From the NCBI RefSeq assembly GCF_040712315.1, contig NC_134015.1:57551964-57615963 (forward strand): DNA of 64,000 nt, written 5' to 3'. The notes below the pieces were generated by a model. It saw nothing but the letters and a program-made list of their open reading frames with translations. It searched no databases and was not told the DNA's origin. The stretch is from Castanea sativa. Its lineage: Eukaryota > Streptophyta > Magnoliopsida > Fagales > Fagaceae. Shown here piece by piece: positions 48,038 through 60,700 of the stretch (its first letter is position 1; each line of letters opens with the position of its first letter). The position numbers and the translations under genes are program-made.

Positions 48038-49191
48038 GAGCATCCACAGCAGTGGAGCTAAAAATTTAGCTTTTTAGCTCCACAAAAAGTTACTTTATCT
48101 ATTTTACCTACTCACTTTACAAAACATGCTGCAGCAGTGGATCTATTTTAGCTTTCAACACAATAAAATAATATAAACATCACAATAAAATAATATATCT
48201 ACTACAATAAAATAATATATTTACTACAATAAAATAATATATCCAATACAATAAAATAATATATCCACTACAATAAACAACAATCACAACTACCTGCAAC
48301 CGCAACTGCAACCGCTGCCACTACCGCCGCCGCCACTGCAATTGCTACCACCGCCACTACCACTGCCGCCGCCGCCGCCGCAACAATCTTTATTTTTTCT
48401 TCTTCTTCTATTTATTCTCAAGAATTATATTTTTCAAAAAAAAATGTTACATCCACAATATTTTTTACAATACTTTCACGAGAATCATAACAAAATTTTA
48501 TATGGAAAATTGTTACTAATTCTAATTTGATCCCGCCACTAAAATTATATTTTTACTCACCAATATTAGCTAATTACTTAAAAATTTATTGTGAAAATAT
48601 TGTAAAAATATTTTTAAATTGACATGTCTTATTCTTTGCTTTTCTTTCATCCGTTTCTTTTCTTTTCTTTTCCTTTTTTTTTTTTTTTTTTACTCTTGCA
48701 TTTTGTCCACCACACACGTAGATAGGATTCCATCCACTCCTTTTTTTTTTTTCTTTACTTTCCCCTTTCTCCCAATCCACCCTCACTCTTTCTTTCTGCC
48801 TCCAGCTCTCTCGTTTTCTCCTCTCTTCTTTTTTTTTTTTTTTTTTTCATCTTCTACTTGATTCCATAAATTCTCTAGCTCTTTTTGTGGTTTGGGTTCG
48901 TGTGTTTGGGTCCGTGTAGATCGGTAGTGGTGGTGGGTTTGCTCATCAATGGTTTTTTTTTTTTTTTCCTTCTATTTTTGAGATGGGTTTGGTGATTGGT
49001 GGTAGTAGGTTGATGGTGTTGGTTTTGGTTTTGGTTGTGTTGATGGTGGTGTGGATTTAATGGGTTTTGGGGTTATTTTGGTTGTTGTTGGTGGTGGTTC
49101 ACGGTGGATTTATGGGTTTAGTGGTGGTGGATTTATGGGTTTTTGTGTGTTGGAGGTGGTGGAGGTGTGTGTATGGTGTTGGAGAGGTTGC

Positions 49192-49230
<39 letters not shown>

Positions 49231-49621
49231 TGATTGTTGGGGTGTGTGTGGTGGTGAGGTGGTGGAAGAGACTGTCGGCTTGGGTCAGTGACGTTGAGGC
49301 CGGCGGCTTGGGACTTGGGTCGGCTTTGGCCGGTGACGTTGAGGCTGGTGGAGGTGCGGGTCAGAGACTTTGAGGCAGAGAGGTGGGAGGGACTGAGAGA
49401 GAGAGAGAGAGGCACCATTTTTATTATTTTACTCTGGCTGGGAATAAAATATTGTTTTTTTTGTTTAGCTCTGATGAACAGTGCACATCTCTCCATAGAT
49501 GTGCACTGTAGCAATCAGGTAAAAAAAATAGCTTTAGCTCCACTGCTGGAGCATGCATTTTGGTGTTAGAGGAGCAAAAAAATACCAATATACCTATTTA
49601 GCTCCACTGCTGTGGATGCCC
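48038..49621. mobile_element. 1.58-kb TIR element, ends GAGCATCCACAGCAGTGG
   Basis: Inverted ends match 24 of 25 bases (left gagcatccacagcagtggag, right its complement starting gggcatcc). A TA sits on each side, a possible target duplication. The interior holds 23-bp repeats around caataaaataatatatcca (48160-48275), a gccgccacc-rich patch (48300-48380), long T tracts (35 Ts near 49194-49228) and gtggtg-rich sequence. No transposase was recognised, so it is non-autonomous. Proline- and valine-rich open frames inside are composition artefacts. Confidence 0.75.
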
Positions 49622-50493
49622 TAACATAAGGGCTGATTGAAGAAAACATCCACTCCCACTGTATAAAAAAGGGGCAGAGTTTTATGCAATTGCAACAAAT
49701 AGTTCTACCAAACCTCCCAAGAACCCAGGTACAAGTGAAATGGAATAAACCCATGCCAAGATGGGTGAAGATCAATATAGATGGATTAGTCATGGGGAGC
49801 TGCAAAAAGGCTTGTGGTGGTGGTGTTTTTCGTAATAGTGCAAGTGATTAGATATTGGGCTTCACTAGAAATTTAGGGACCCCTTCTAGTATTGAGGCAG
49901 AACTCTGGGCCTTAAAAATGACCTTTTGCTATCTCTGTAGTTGGAATTTAATAATGTTAATGCAAAAATGGATGCTGAAGCTTGTTCAAATGTTTACGAG
50001 TCCATCAACTATTAACCTTATGTTGGAACCCTTCTTATCTGACTGTAAAGAACCTGCTAAGGGCCTTCCTTAACTCTACCATGGCTCATATATTCAAAGA
50101 AGCAAATGGATGTGCCAATAGTTTAGCTAAAATTGGCACCGTACAATTAATAGACTTCTATATTTTGAATGAACCACTGTCTATGGTGGAACCTTTGCTC
50201 ACTTTTGATAAACTTGAGCTATTTTGTAATAAATGTATTTGTGATTAGTTAATACTTAATATTATGATCTATTTAGTAAAAAAAATCTTATAATTCTTTA
50301 TCTGATCCACTAATTGTTGATTTAATCCCCTAATTTTTTTACAACAGTTAAATTGATAAGTTTTTACTCTTTATTGATTTTTATCTAAATTCACGTCACC
50401 TTTTTAACTATTAATAACCATATGAGACAAAGTTTTTCTCCAAATTATTTTGAAGAGAAACTCTTCAAATTTCTTCTATATATTTTTATGGGA

Positions 50494-50869
50494 TGTGAAT
50501 TTTGAAAACTTAACCGTTGGATTTCATATACCTTATATTCTAAATATGTTAGTAAAATTTCATTCAAATTAGATTTTATTTATTATTTGATCAATAAAAA
50601 TTATTTTTTACGCACAATTTTATATCATAAAACTTGAAATTTAAATATTTGATTGATGACATAGCTATTAATTTTTAATCTTCTTGAAAAATTTGAAGTT
50701 TATTTGATCAATAAACTTATTTTTTACGCACAATTTTATATCATAAAACTTGAAATTTAAATATTTGATTGATGACATAGCTATTGATTTTTAATCTTCT
50801 TGAAAAATTTCAAGTATTTAGGATATAATGAGAGTATGCAATCCAACGGTTATATTTTCAAAATTCACA
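50494..50869. mobile_element. MITE with internal 116-bp tandem duplication
   Basis: Ends tgtgaattttgaaaa and ttttcaaaattcaca, with accgttggatt / aatccaacggt just inside. A 116-bp unit (ttacgcacaattttatatca...) occurs twice, at about 50583-50699 and 50700-50815. Same family as 23640-23960 and 41490-41840. Confidence 0.7.
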
Positions 50870-52975
50870 TTTAATAAAAAAATAATAGCAAAGTTTGAAG
50901 AGTTTCCAAGAAACTTTTTCCAACCATATGTGTGAATTTTATTTTATTCAACATTTTTTTTTGTTTCTTTTTTGTGTTATTGAATGATGAACACCAAACT
51001 TAGACATGGCAAAACGGGCTGATATTTTTAGACCCAATACGAACCCAAATTTTTTGACCCTATCTGAACCTGAATTTTTTTTACTAGAATAAAAAATGGT
51101 CCAACCCATGACCTGCCTGTTTTTTTGCTGGATAACCTGACCCAACCTAGCTAACCTATGACTCAACCTGTTTTTTAAAAAAAATTTTTTTTTTCTAGAA
51201 AATATTTAGACTACATGCCAAGGTGCTAGGTGCATAGACATAAAAGCACAAAGCACTCCACTTGCACTACCTAGCCATTTAGTAACCGCCACTGGTTATG
51301 GTATACCCCCATTTATTTTTTTTTAAAATTAATTAAAAGGAAAACAAATACAAAAGGAAAAAGCATCTACAACTACACATCTATATTACTATATGTCTAA
51401 TGCTAAGTTAAATAATAAGACTAAGTTACTAACACTAAGTCTAACCAGCACGAAAAAGCTAATGTAAAAGAGAAGGTCAAAAAAATTCATATCATTTGTG
51501 AATTCTAAATCTAAAGTGTGTAAATTTAAAATAAATACTTTTTGGTGCTCCTTAGAATCTATCTTTCTTTCAAGTTGTAAATTTGTAATTAAAAGCATTC
51601 TAACTATGAGTTATTAACATGAAAGATTTTGTTATTATAACTGTAAAGAATTTTAATAATGCTCAAAACTATTAGAGTTGGAAGGATATGGAAAACTTTG
51701 TATTTTTTGTTTTGTTTGTTTTCTTCCCTTTACATGTATAATAATAACACAAATAATATAATAATAATTGTAAGTACTTAACCAAAAAAAAAAAAAAAAT
51801 ACAAATGGTATTAGGTACAATTCCTTTCCTTTATTGATTTAATTCATTCTCTCTAAAAATTTGGTTAATTTAAATTTTTTTTTTTGATGTGAAAATACTA
51901 GTTGGCCTGACTAACCCTCTAGCAATCCAATTGGCTTGAACTTGTTTTCAACTTATTTAAATTGACCATTTTTAACTTGATTCGTTTTTACTTGCAACCC
52001 GATTGACCTGATCCGACCAATCGACCGTTTGCTAGGTTTGAATGATTCTAACCAAACTGAAAGCTAAGTTTAGGGTTTTTGGCTGAGAGAGACTCCAATG
52101 GATTTAGGTGGTGATCCTCGAAGAGTTTTGTTGATGGAGTGTCTGTCAATTTTGAGAGAAGAGATATTCCTAGTCCTCTTTCACTGGTGGAGACTCCAAA
52201 TGGCACTACAGAATAACTCCATGGTCGTACACAAACTCGGCAATGATATAGTTGCTTGGTTCACCTGTTCCAAAGGTCCTTTTTTTTTGGGTTAAAAATG
52301 TCTTCTTCTTCTTTTCTTTTTTTTTTTGGTTATTGATTGGCTTTGTGTGGTTGGAATTATCTAATTATGATTGGAATACAATATGATTTGGAAATTTGGT
52401 TGAAATTAACAAAATTTGTTTTCTTTTTGACATGTAAATTAGAGGTTTAATTTTGTTTTATTAACTAATGGGTCTTTTTTAATCTATATAATGTAGTAAG
52501 TTTTATAGTGAAAATGGATTTTTTTTTTTAATTAATTTGCTTTTCGTATAGGAAACTTGATTTCGCAAAGCAAAGTAGGATTGATAAGGATTCTATGATA
52601 TGCACTTAAGAAATCTAGGAATTACAAACAACATTAGCAGTGATAATGGGTCCTGTGATAACGTAGGATTTTTTAAGAGCGATTAAAGCATTACACCACA
52701 CGTGATGAATGTATATGGAACTGGAAGGAAAGAATGCAGTCTGTGTTGCTGAGATAATCTGATAGGGAGAATAGAGTTCAACCTGTTGGATCATAATAGC
52801 AGAAACGTGAGTCTATTAGATTTGGGCCCTTTAGGCGGTTGAGTCTTTAATTAAGCAGTCATGGAGTGGGCTTGATCCGTATATGATTTAGTCATACCCG
52901 GCCCATTAGTTTGCCAATGATCCGTATAAGATTTGGCCCCCAATTGCTTCAAACAGGCCCCTTGTTTTTACATAA
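50870..52975. other. Intergenic, low-copy AT-rich
   Basis: No gene recognised. Two stretches (51000-51180, 51890-52035) are rich in aacct/gaccca words like decayed dispersed repeats. A 65-codon open frame at 52098 has no recognisable motif. Confidence 0.4.
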
Positions 52976-53384
52976 TGGCCTGTTTGGGAGTTTAGAGAGG
53001 GAGAAGAGTAGAGGGGAGGGGAGTAGTGAGAAGGAGAGTAGAGGAGAATGATTACCCTCCACCTTGTTTGGATGTTTTTATAATTAGTAAGGGGGAAGGG
53101 AGTAATTAGCCCTTCCCCTTGTTTTTAACATTGTAATTTTATAAATATAATAAGGGTAAATTAGGTAATTTACTTTATCAATAATTTATATGTGCTCTAC
53201 TCTCCCTCCAAATCTCTCCAATTTGGGGGAATTAAAAATGAGGGAGTTGGAGGTAGTTGAAACCCCTTCAAACCCCTCCAAACCCCTCCCCCTCCTTCCT
53301 TAAAAAACTCCCAAACAAGATAATTGAATTACTCCCCTTCCCTCTACTCTACTCCCCTCCTTTTATAAACATCCAAACAGGCCA
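52976..53384. mobile_element. 409-bp hAT-like MITE
   Basis: Perfect 12-bp ends tggcctgtttgg / ccaaacaggcca, with G/A-rich left and C/T-rich right arms that pair broadly (aggggaggggagtag / ctactcccctcc). No matching 8-bp flanks were found. Confidence 0.7.
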
Positions 53385-54482
53385 TAAGTCGTCAAATGAG
53401 GTCGAATATTTTCTTTTTTCATGTCACTGAGCTCCAAACTCATTCTCTATGACTAAGAAAAAATCTTTCTGATATTTTTCATTTGTTTTTTTGAAGCAAT
53501 ATTTTTCATTTTAGAGATACAAAATTTTGTTCAAAATAAGAATTCGAAAGCAAATGCTAAAGGAAACATAACATCTACCTAGGTCTAAAAAAGACTGCAA
53601 AATGATCCAGTTGAGGAATGACTACATAGTGCAACCTCTGTTGTTGTTCCATCAATGGAACCTCTTATGAAGGAAGCATTAGTTGAAAAAGTTACTTGAC
53701 TGATATATGCCAGAATGCTTGGTGCCAAAAATGGGTTCTACCCCATAAAACTTCTCCAGGGCATGAAATGGTTTAAGTGGACTAGGATTTTTTTTTTAAA
53801 ATTAATTTTTTATTATCACTCTATTTTTCTAGCTTTATTATTTCATTAAGTTGCATGTACCAAACATTTTCAGATGATTATATATTTGTGGAATTGTTGA
53901 TATATAGGAACATTTTTTTTAATAATGTCCAAATCCTTTTATTATGAAAATTATCTATGACGCTCAATTATTAAAAAGTGCAAACTAGTTGAGATATAAG
54001 ATTTTTGGTGCCTAATATGCACTCAAATGACAGTTCTTGTGCATATCTTTATGTGCATTAAAACATTATAAAATTGTTATTTGTATAAACTATAACCAGT
54101 GTCAATAGTAATGTCGTTTGGAGTTTATGGATTTTTTTGGGATCTTTTTTCAATTTTTTACTAAGCCTTTACAACATTAATACTTCTATGGCTATAATAT
54201 TTTTTTTTTAAAAGTCAAAGTTATTATTATTATTATTATTTAAAATCAAAACCATAATTCAAAGGTATAGCTATACCAATAACCAAATTAAAAAAAAAAA
54301 ACTATTAAATAAAAGGTAAAATTGTAGTATAAATTCTTTTCAAAACTTTATACTAAAACTTGAGTTGTTGTAAGTCCTTTTTATTCAAATTATCATAGCC
54401 AAAAGCTGTAAGACACTTAAAATTATCCATGAGCAGGGATCAAGGATCTCACTTAAGACGTTAACCCAATTGGAGTGAACTC
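53385..54482. other. Intergenic; right end may be LTR-element interior
   Basis: AT-rich with no coding trace. The last part (54420-54482) adjoins the primer-binding site of the minus-strand LTR element and may be its truncated interior. Confidence 0.4.
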
Positions 54483-54494
54483 GCTCTGATACCA
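54483..54494 (-). other. Primer-binding site for initiator Met-tRNA
   Basis: The minus strand reads tggtatcagagc, the usual plant retrotransposon primer-binding site complementary to initiator Met-tRNA, two bases from the LTR end at 54497. Confidence 0.8.
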
Positions 54495-54496
54495 CT

Positions 54497-55362
54497 TGTT
54501 TGCTTGTTTAGACCCCTATAAATCAAATTCGTTTAACCTAATTAATTAATCAAGTAGTTACTTAGATTGATTTTTTAGGTCTAGGTTAAACTTATGCAAT
54601 CATATTACTAAGTGCAGAAAAGTAAAGAAGACAGTAATATGATGACCCAGGAAAACCAATGAAACCAACAGTTTCAAGGTAAAAAACCTGGAGAGGATTT
54701 AACCTAACTATCCTCAAGGTAAACAAATTCACTATAATAGAATTGAAGTTTACAATAGATTTTCTTCCTTAAATCTGAAGCTACCTCATATAGAACTTAT
54801 TCACACAACCACGTCCAGCTCTGAATCCCTAGACTCTTCTATCTTGAATCTGCAGCACACAAGCACCCCTCGTTTGTGACTTTGAGATCCCACTCAAAGA
54901 TTTTAGATCACTATCAATAGTTGATCTTTATGCAGCAACTTGTTTCCATTAGTTCTTGATTGTAAATCTCATTCCGGTAAATGCTTATTGAGTTAGAAGG
55001 TTACAGAAACCTCTTAGATCTCATAGGAGTAACTCACAAGACTTCCAAGAGCTTGAAAACGTAGTTAGAGTTTTCATTTTATACCTTGTAGTGTTAAATT
55101 GAAACTCTACGTGTTTTCACGGGCTTTGGGCCTGATTTAAAATATGCAGAAAATGACTTTCGATCGGTTGAACCTTTCTTTCGATCAGTTGAGCTTTATA
55201 GAATCTGAACTCTTCTTTCTACAACTTAATTGTTCTTGAATTTTGACTTGAATAATCTTGAGCAATGTTTGACACCTAAACTAGACATGTTTTTGTTCTT
55301 GGTTTGCCAACATACACAAATTTAGAATCTAAACATTTATCCTAAATATTTAGAACCTAACA
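54497..55362 (-). mobile_element. 866-bp LTR of a truncated retrotransposon
   Basis: On the minus strand it starts TGTTAGGTTCTAAATATT and ends caaaca, followed two bases later by the primer-binding site. It is therefore the 5' LTR of a minus-oriented element. No gag-pol sequence or second LTR is found to the left, so the element is truncated or a non-autonomous short form. Confidence 0.75.
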
Positions 55363-57220
55363 AAGCATTCTCTCTCAATACAAAGCACAGGGCTGAATAC
55401 AAAGCTAGATACTGCACCTAAAACAAGGAGAAGTTTTTGCTTCTCTAAAATTGCTGCACAGCCTCCTTCACACAGCCCTCTTCAAAGAGATCTCTCACAC
55501 TCGCATTTTGCTACTCCATTCCTTTACAATTTCTGCTACACCCAAATTGTTAGACTAGCCACACAAACCAAATAAGAGAGCATCAGATATATATTTAATC
55601 AAGAGGAAATCAAAGTGAACAACGACGGATGGGCTGCTGTACACACAAATATATGCATTTAATGTAGGCATGAAACTAAAGCCACGCATGAATGGTCAAG
55701 CCAAAATTTGACAAAACTCTAACTAAACTTGAATCTAATCAAACCGGAAAAGCAAAAAATCCTCTGTCACCTCCATCAAAGCCCCTATTGGTTATCTCAA
55801 ATTGCAAACCCCAAATATTCAAAATATGAATATAACGCAAAATCTAACAAATCTTCGCCATACAATCTTTTAGACAAGTTAATTAAATAATTTTTACTTA
55901 ATTCAAAAACAAAACTTACAAATTTTGCCAAACTCTGCAACCATTCTCCACAATGGAGAAGTTTTCAGATCACCAATTTTAATCAAATTATTGTAATCTA
56001 ATCCTAGCTTCAACATTGTCTTTAAAATAGCTATGACCGCCTCCACAAAAACCAATTGAAGAAAAACTCCACAAGGTCAAAAACACTAATACAACAACCA
56101 AATCTAGAATAAATTTCTAGCTACAATCTCATGGCAGGAATTGACAGAAGTAAAAGATTTTCATTTAAAGATGGGATTTTTTTTTTTCTTCTTAAAATCC
56201 TTTTGTAGCTTAAAAAAAATGTTGCCAGTTGTTGGGCAGTTACGTGAGAGTTCTACACACCTAAAATTCTGTCATCCAAATTCTAAGACTATTTGGACAA
56301 AAGAAAAATTTTGACAATTTTATACCACCCACTCATAAATAAAGCCAGGACATTTAAGTTTGTCTTGATAGCTTGTCCAAGTCTAGCCATTGTTTCATAC
56401 AAATTTTTGTTTTTAAGTAGAGCAAAACTTTTTTTCATGAACATGGATACAAATTACATTCTCCTAGTGTTTTTGTATTCCAATCTTCTCAGGCTTGGTT
56501 CACCTGCACCCCAAACATCTATTGTAAAACTTGTTACAATTCTTGAGCTTAAAATAGATATAGAAAAAACTACCTGGGCTGTAAAAGGATCTCAATCAAT
56601 AAAAGTAGGTAATTATGCATTGAAAGTTTCATTCTCATTGGAAGAAACTTTCAATGCATAATTGTCTAGACGTACGGAATCCCATTTTACATTGCCATAG
56701 GCCTAAACGAATTACTTTTGGCATGTTTTTATACCTGTCTTGTCGATGAGTTGTGTGGTCAGAAACAATGAAAGCAACTGTGAAGATACCTACGACATTT
56801 GGCAGAGTGAGACACTTGAGAAGAACTAATTCTTTAGAACTTGATACAACATCTCAAATAGAAATCTCAACTAAACATAATCAATAAGAACTGTAATAAA
56901 ATAGAAGGAACCCAAAGAACATACCATATTACCATGATAATTTCGAAGCCAGTGTTCTGATTGACCTTGACCAACTATGTTTCACACACCTTGAGAAAGA
57001 GCTCGGCTTCCATTTGGGTTGAAGAGGATAGGTCAAGAGGCATGGAGGCTCCGACAGTAAGATGGAGGCTTGGATGGGTCGAAGATGAACAATGAAGCTG
57101 CGGAAGATGAATAGTCATGCGAATTGTGGTTTTTGAAGTATTGCCCTTATAAGTATAGAAGACTTTACATGAGGATGGAATGTATATAAGCATAGTATCT
57201 TACAAGAGATATGTAAACAC
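55363..57220. other. 3' flank of the receptor kinase; one perfect hairpin
   Basis: No confident gene. It holds a perfect 20-bp inverted repeat at 56611-56630 / 56644-56663. An open frame of 122 codons at 56293 has no recognisable domain and overlaps the hairpin. Confidence 0.45.
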
Positions 57221-57732
57221 TTATGAAGCTTCATTCAAATTCCCGAGATCAATGAGCTCTCTTAATGTGATCATGCGCAAAGGCTTTGTGAAAGGAGATT
57301 TCCAATTTAATAGCTTCTGATAAACTTGTTGCATGGTGGGACGAGATTGTGGACTGGTGTGTAAGCATGCTAATGCTATCTTTGCCACTAAAACCACCTT
57401 ATCTGCAACTCTATTTGTAGGATGTGCAAGACGTTGATCCAATATATCTTCTAGTAGCACATCATGGGACGATAATGAAAATGATGATGATAGAAATGAT
57501 GAGATCAAATCACCTGGATGCCTTCCAATAATTACTTCCATAGCGACTACTCCAAAGCTGTAAACGTCACACTTTTCACTTACTTCCATTGTATATGCAT
57601 GCTCTGAAAGTAAAATATTAGGGTTAAATTCTTCTTTCACCACGTAATTCAACTTACCACACAATCTATTGGTTGTGGTACATGTACTACTTCTTTAAGT
57701 TTATACAAATTCGTAATATATACTAATATATA

Positions 57733-57792
<60 letters not shown>

Positions 57793-60700
57793 AACAACTC
57801 TACAAGTTAAGCTGGAAGTACTAAACTCTTGAAAATATTGGAATTTTGGAATTAGGTGGGGGAGGCAACTTCTAGGGGTAATACTTTTTTTTTTTTTTTG
57901 GAGAGAGCAGGTGTGGGTCTCAATGTCATCTTAAAAACTTTGCATTGAACCTAGGCCGTATAAGAAATAATTATCCAGTTTGAAAGAATTGTACAATGAG
58001 AAAACAAAGTTTCACGAAGTAAAATGTGATTCTTTAACCATGATTATTTGGGGGTATTTATGCACAATTAACTTCATCTAAAAGGATTCCAACAACAAAG
58101 GGAAAAAATACTTAGGGTCCGTTTGGATAGAACTTATTGCTGAAAACTGAAAATACTGTAGCAAAATAATTTTTTAATGTGTGAATAGTAGTGCGAGACC
58201 CATTTTTAATATTTTTTTCCTGAATAAAGTTCTTGTGGGTCCCATGAACAGTGTGTGAACAGTACCGAAACAGTGCATGAACAGTGATAAACAGTGTTAT
58301 TTGTCTCCAAAAAGCAGAAAACGCGTGAATCAAAAAAAAAAAAAAAGAGCTGAAACGTGATCTCTCTAAACGCAGACGCAAATAATATGTATCCAAACCG
58401 CACCTTAGTCAAATAGATTAAAATCTTAACTAAATTTAAACATTGCCTTTTTTTTAATTGTAATTGTGATTATGATCACAAATAAAAAGGATGAAGTGAC
58501 TGTATAAAATATCGTAGTTTGCAACTACCAAATACCTTAATGCCAATCAAGATACTACAAAAAATTTCTTTTTTTGTCCATAAATAAGCAGAATACTCTA
58601 ATTATTAATTGAACCTCTGAAACATAATTATTAATCGAACCTAGTAGTTCAAATTGTGACAACTATACATCACATTATGTAGTGCGACGAATTTCAATAA
58701 GGCCTCTTTGAAGGCAAACAATGCCAATTGAAATAACATTAATACGAATATAAAGTTATTAAAACGTGAATTATATTATGAATCGAAGTTTGATTTTTCT
58801 ATATTGTGTATTGTAAGATACACGAACATTCAATAAAATTATAAAAAAAATTATAGATATACATATATAAAAAATCATAAAAAAAATTATAAATATACAT
58901 ACATAAAATGTATATTCATTATAAATTTGGAATATATTCAATTAATAACTAATTTAATAATTACTTTTTTTTAGAAATTTAATGATTATTGATGTAATAA
59001 TATTTAACAAAGCTAACTAAATAAATCAAACCAACCTCATTACACACGCTCTGCGCGTGCAGTGAGACCCTTTTTTTATTTTGAGTTTAATGTAATTTTT
59101 AAATCTGAATTTGTCTATTGTTAGTGAGTTTACACAAGAAGAGATTTGTAAGAAGTTAAAATTTAGGATTTTGAAAAGTAGTAAATTGTTGTTCTAATTT
59201 TTAGGAAAAAATTGTATCAAACGTGATGTGTGCTAATTTTTAGGAAAAAAGTTTTTCTGGTAGTTTTATTTATTAATTTTGTTGAATTACCAATTTATCC
59301 CCTTTTTTAGAAATATAGATTTTCTTATTAGATTAGGGGCATTTTTGACATTTTCTGAAGTTATAACTAATTTTCAAAATCCTCTTAATATATAAAGATT
59401 AACTTTATAACAAACACATTCAAATTGATTAAACTGAGAAGTGACAATACATGATTTATGAGCCAAAATAATAATTTCTGTTCATCGTCTTGTCTAATCA
59501 ACTTCATCTAAGTCAATGTTATTATCATGTTAATCATATTGCAAAATTATTTTTTCATTGACATTTTCTTCATTATTATCAACATTTACAATTTTTTTTT
59601 ATTCTAATAAATTTTTTTTTATATTTTTTTCTTGGCATTCTAACTTTTTAGACTTATAACAATTAAAAAAAAAATATATTTTTATTCAATACATAATTCA
59701 TAGCATAGAAAAGAAATTTGCAAATATGAAAGTAAATTGTCATGTGTATAGTCCAAATTTTGTAGGAGAAAGAGAAGGGGGGGAACTCATGGACATGTTA
59801 TTTTATTAGACTTAATTAAATTTCCCAATAATTTTTTGTTTAAACAAAGTCTAAGAACTTGTTTTCTCAATAATTGTGTTAAAAAAAGTCTAACAAGTTG
59901 TCTAAATCAAATAAAACCACAAATTTTAACTCAAAAAAAAAAAAAAAACTCATTTTAAACCCACATGTCTATGCGTTGTACGTAAGATTCACTAATACTA
60001 TACAATTTATGCAATACACACCTATGTATCGGACGATTTTTGAGCACTTACAATACATAATTTTTTGTACACGATATGATACACATCGTACGATACATGC
60101 CATGTATCGTACGATATTGACAACTTTGAATACGACTAGAGACACAATATTTTACATAATTAGTGATTTAAAATACTATAACGATTCATGAATACTTATG
60201 ATACAGAATTTTTTGTACATGATACAATACATATTGTACAACACATATTGCATATCGTATAATACTGACAACTATGGATACAACTAGAGACACAATATTT
60301 TACATAATTAGTGATTTAAAATACTATAATTCGTACTAAAAAAAAAGCGGTGTTAGAAAGTCTATGTAAAAGCTAAAAGCCTTATAGCTAAACTGACATG
60401 TTTTGATGTTTCCAATTGAAATGCCTAGCATTCAAATTCCCCCACCCCTGATTATCAATTTATCTAAAGCAAGAAAAAAAAGAAGAAAGTCTATGTATAA
60501 GTGATGTTACTTCAATCATAACTTGTCATATTAGCAATTGTGAAAATTTTAATGTTGCCAACATTACTTAAATAGCATACCTGGAGCAGTGTATCCAATG
60601 GTTCCTGCAAACGAAGTCCAATAAGATGCGTCAGAACTCATAATCCTAGCTGTGCCAAAGTCAGAGACATGAGATTCATATTCTGAATCTAGTAGAACAT

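Larger units (their letters stand above)
46930..50250 (+). pseudogene. LINE-derived block, copy B, with RNase H relic
   Basis: Repeats copy A, then carries on at about 49670-50250 into a LINE RNase H domain: WVKINIDGLVMGSCKKACGG, then EAELWALKMTF and HIFKEANGCANSLAKIG. One stop (tag at about 49850) and frame changes break it. Two mobile elements interrupt the block: a MITE at 47001-47485 and a TIR element at 48038-49621. A T/G homopolymer at 47879-47910 replaces a short ttttttggg in copy A. Confidence 0.65.

Noticed and set aside
49110..49514. Minus-strand 134-codon frame with a lysine run
   Set aside because: Arises from the long T tract and gtggtg-rich interior of the TIR element.
56293..56661. 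122-codon open frame
   Set aside because: No recognisable domain, no splice or promoter context, and its end lies in the perfect hairpin.
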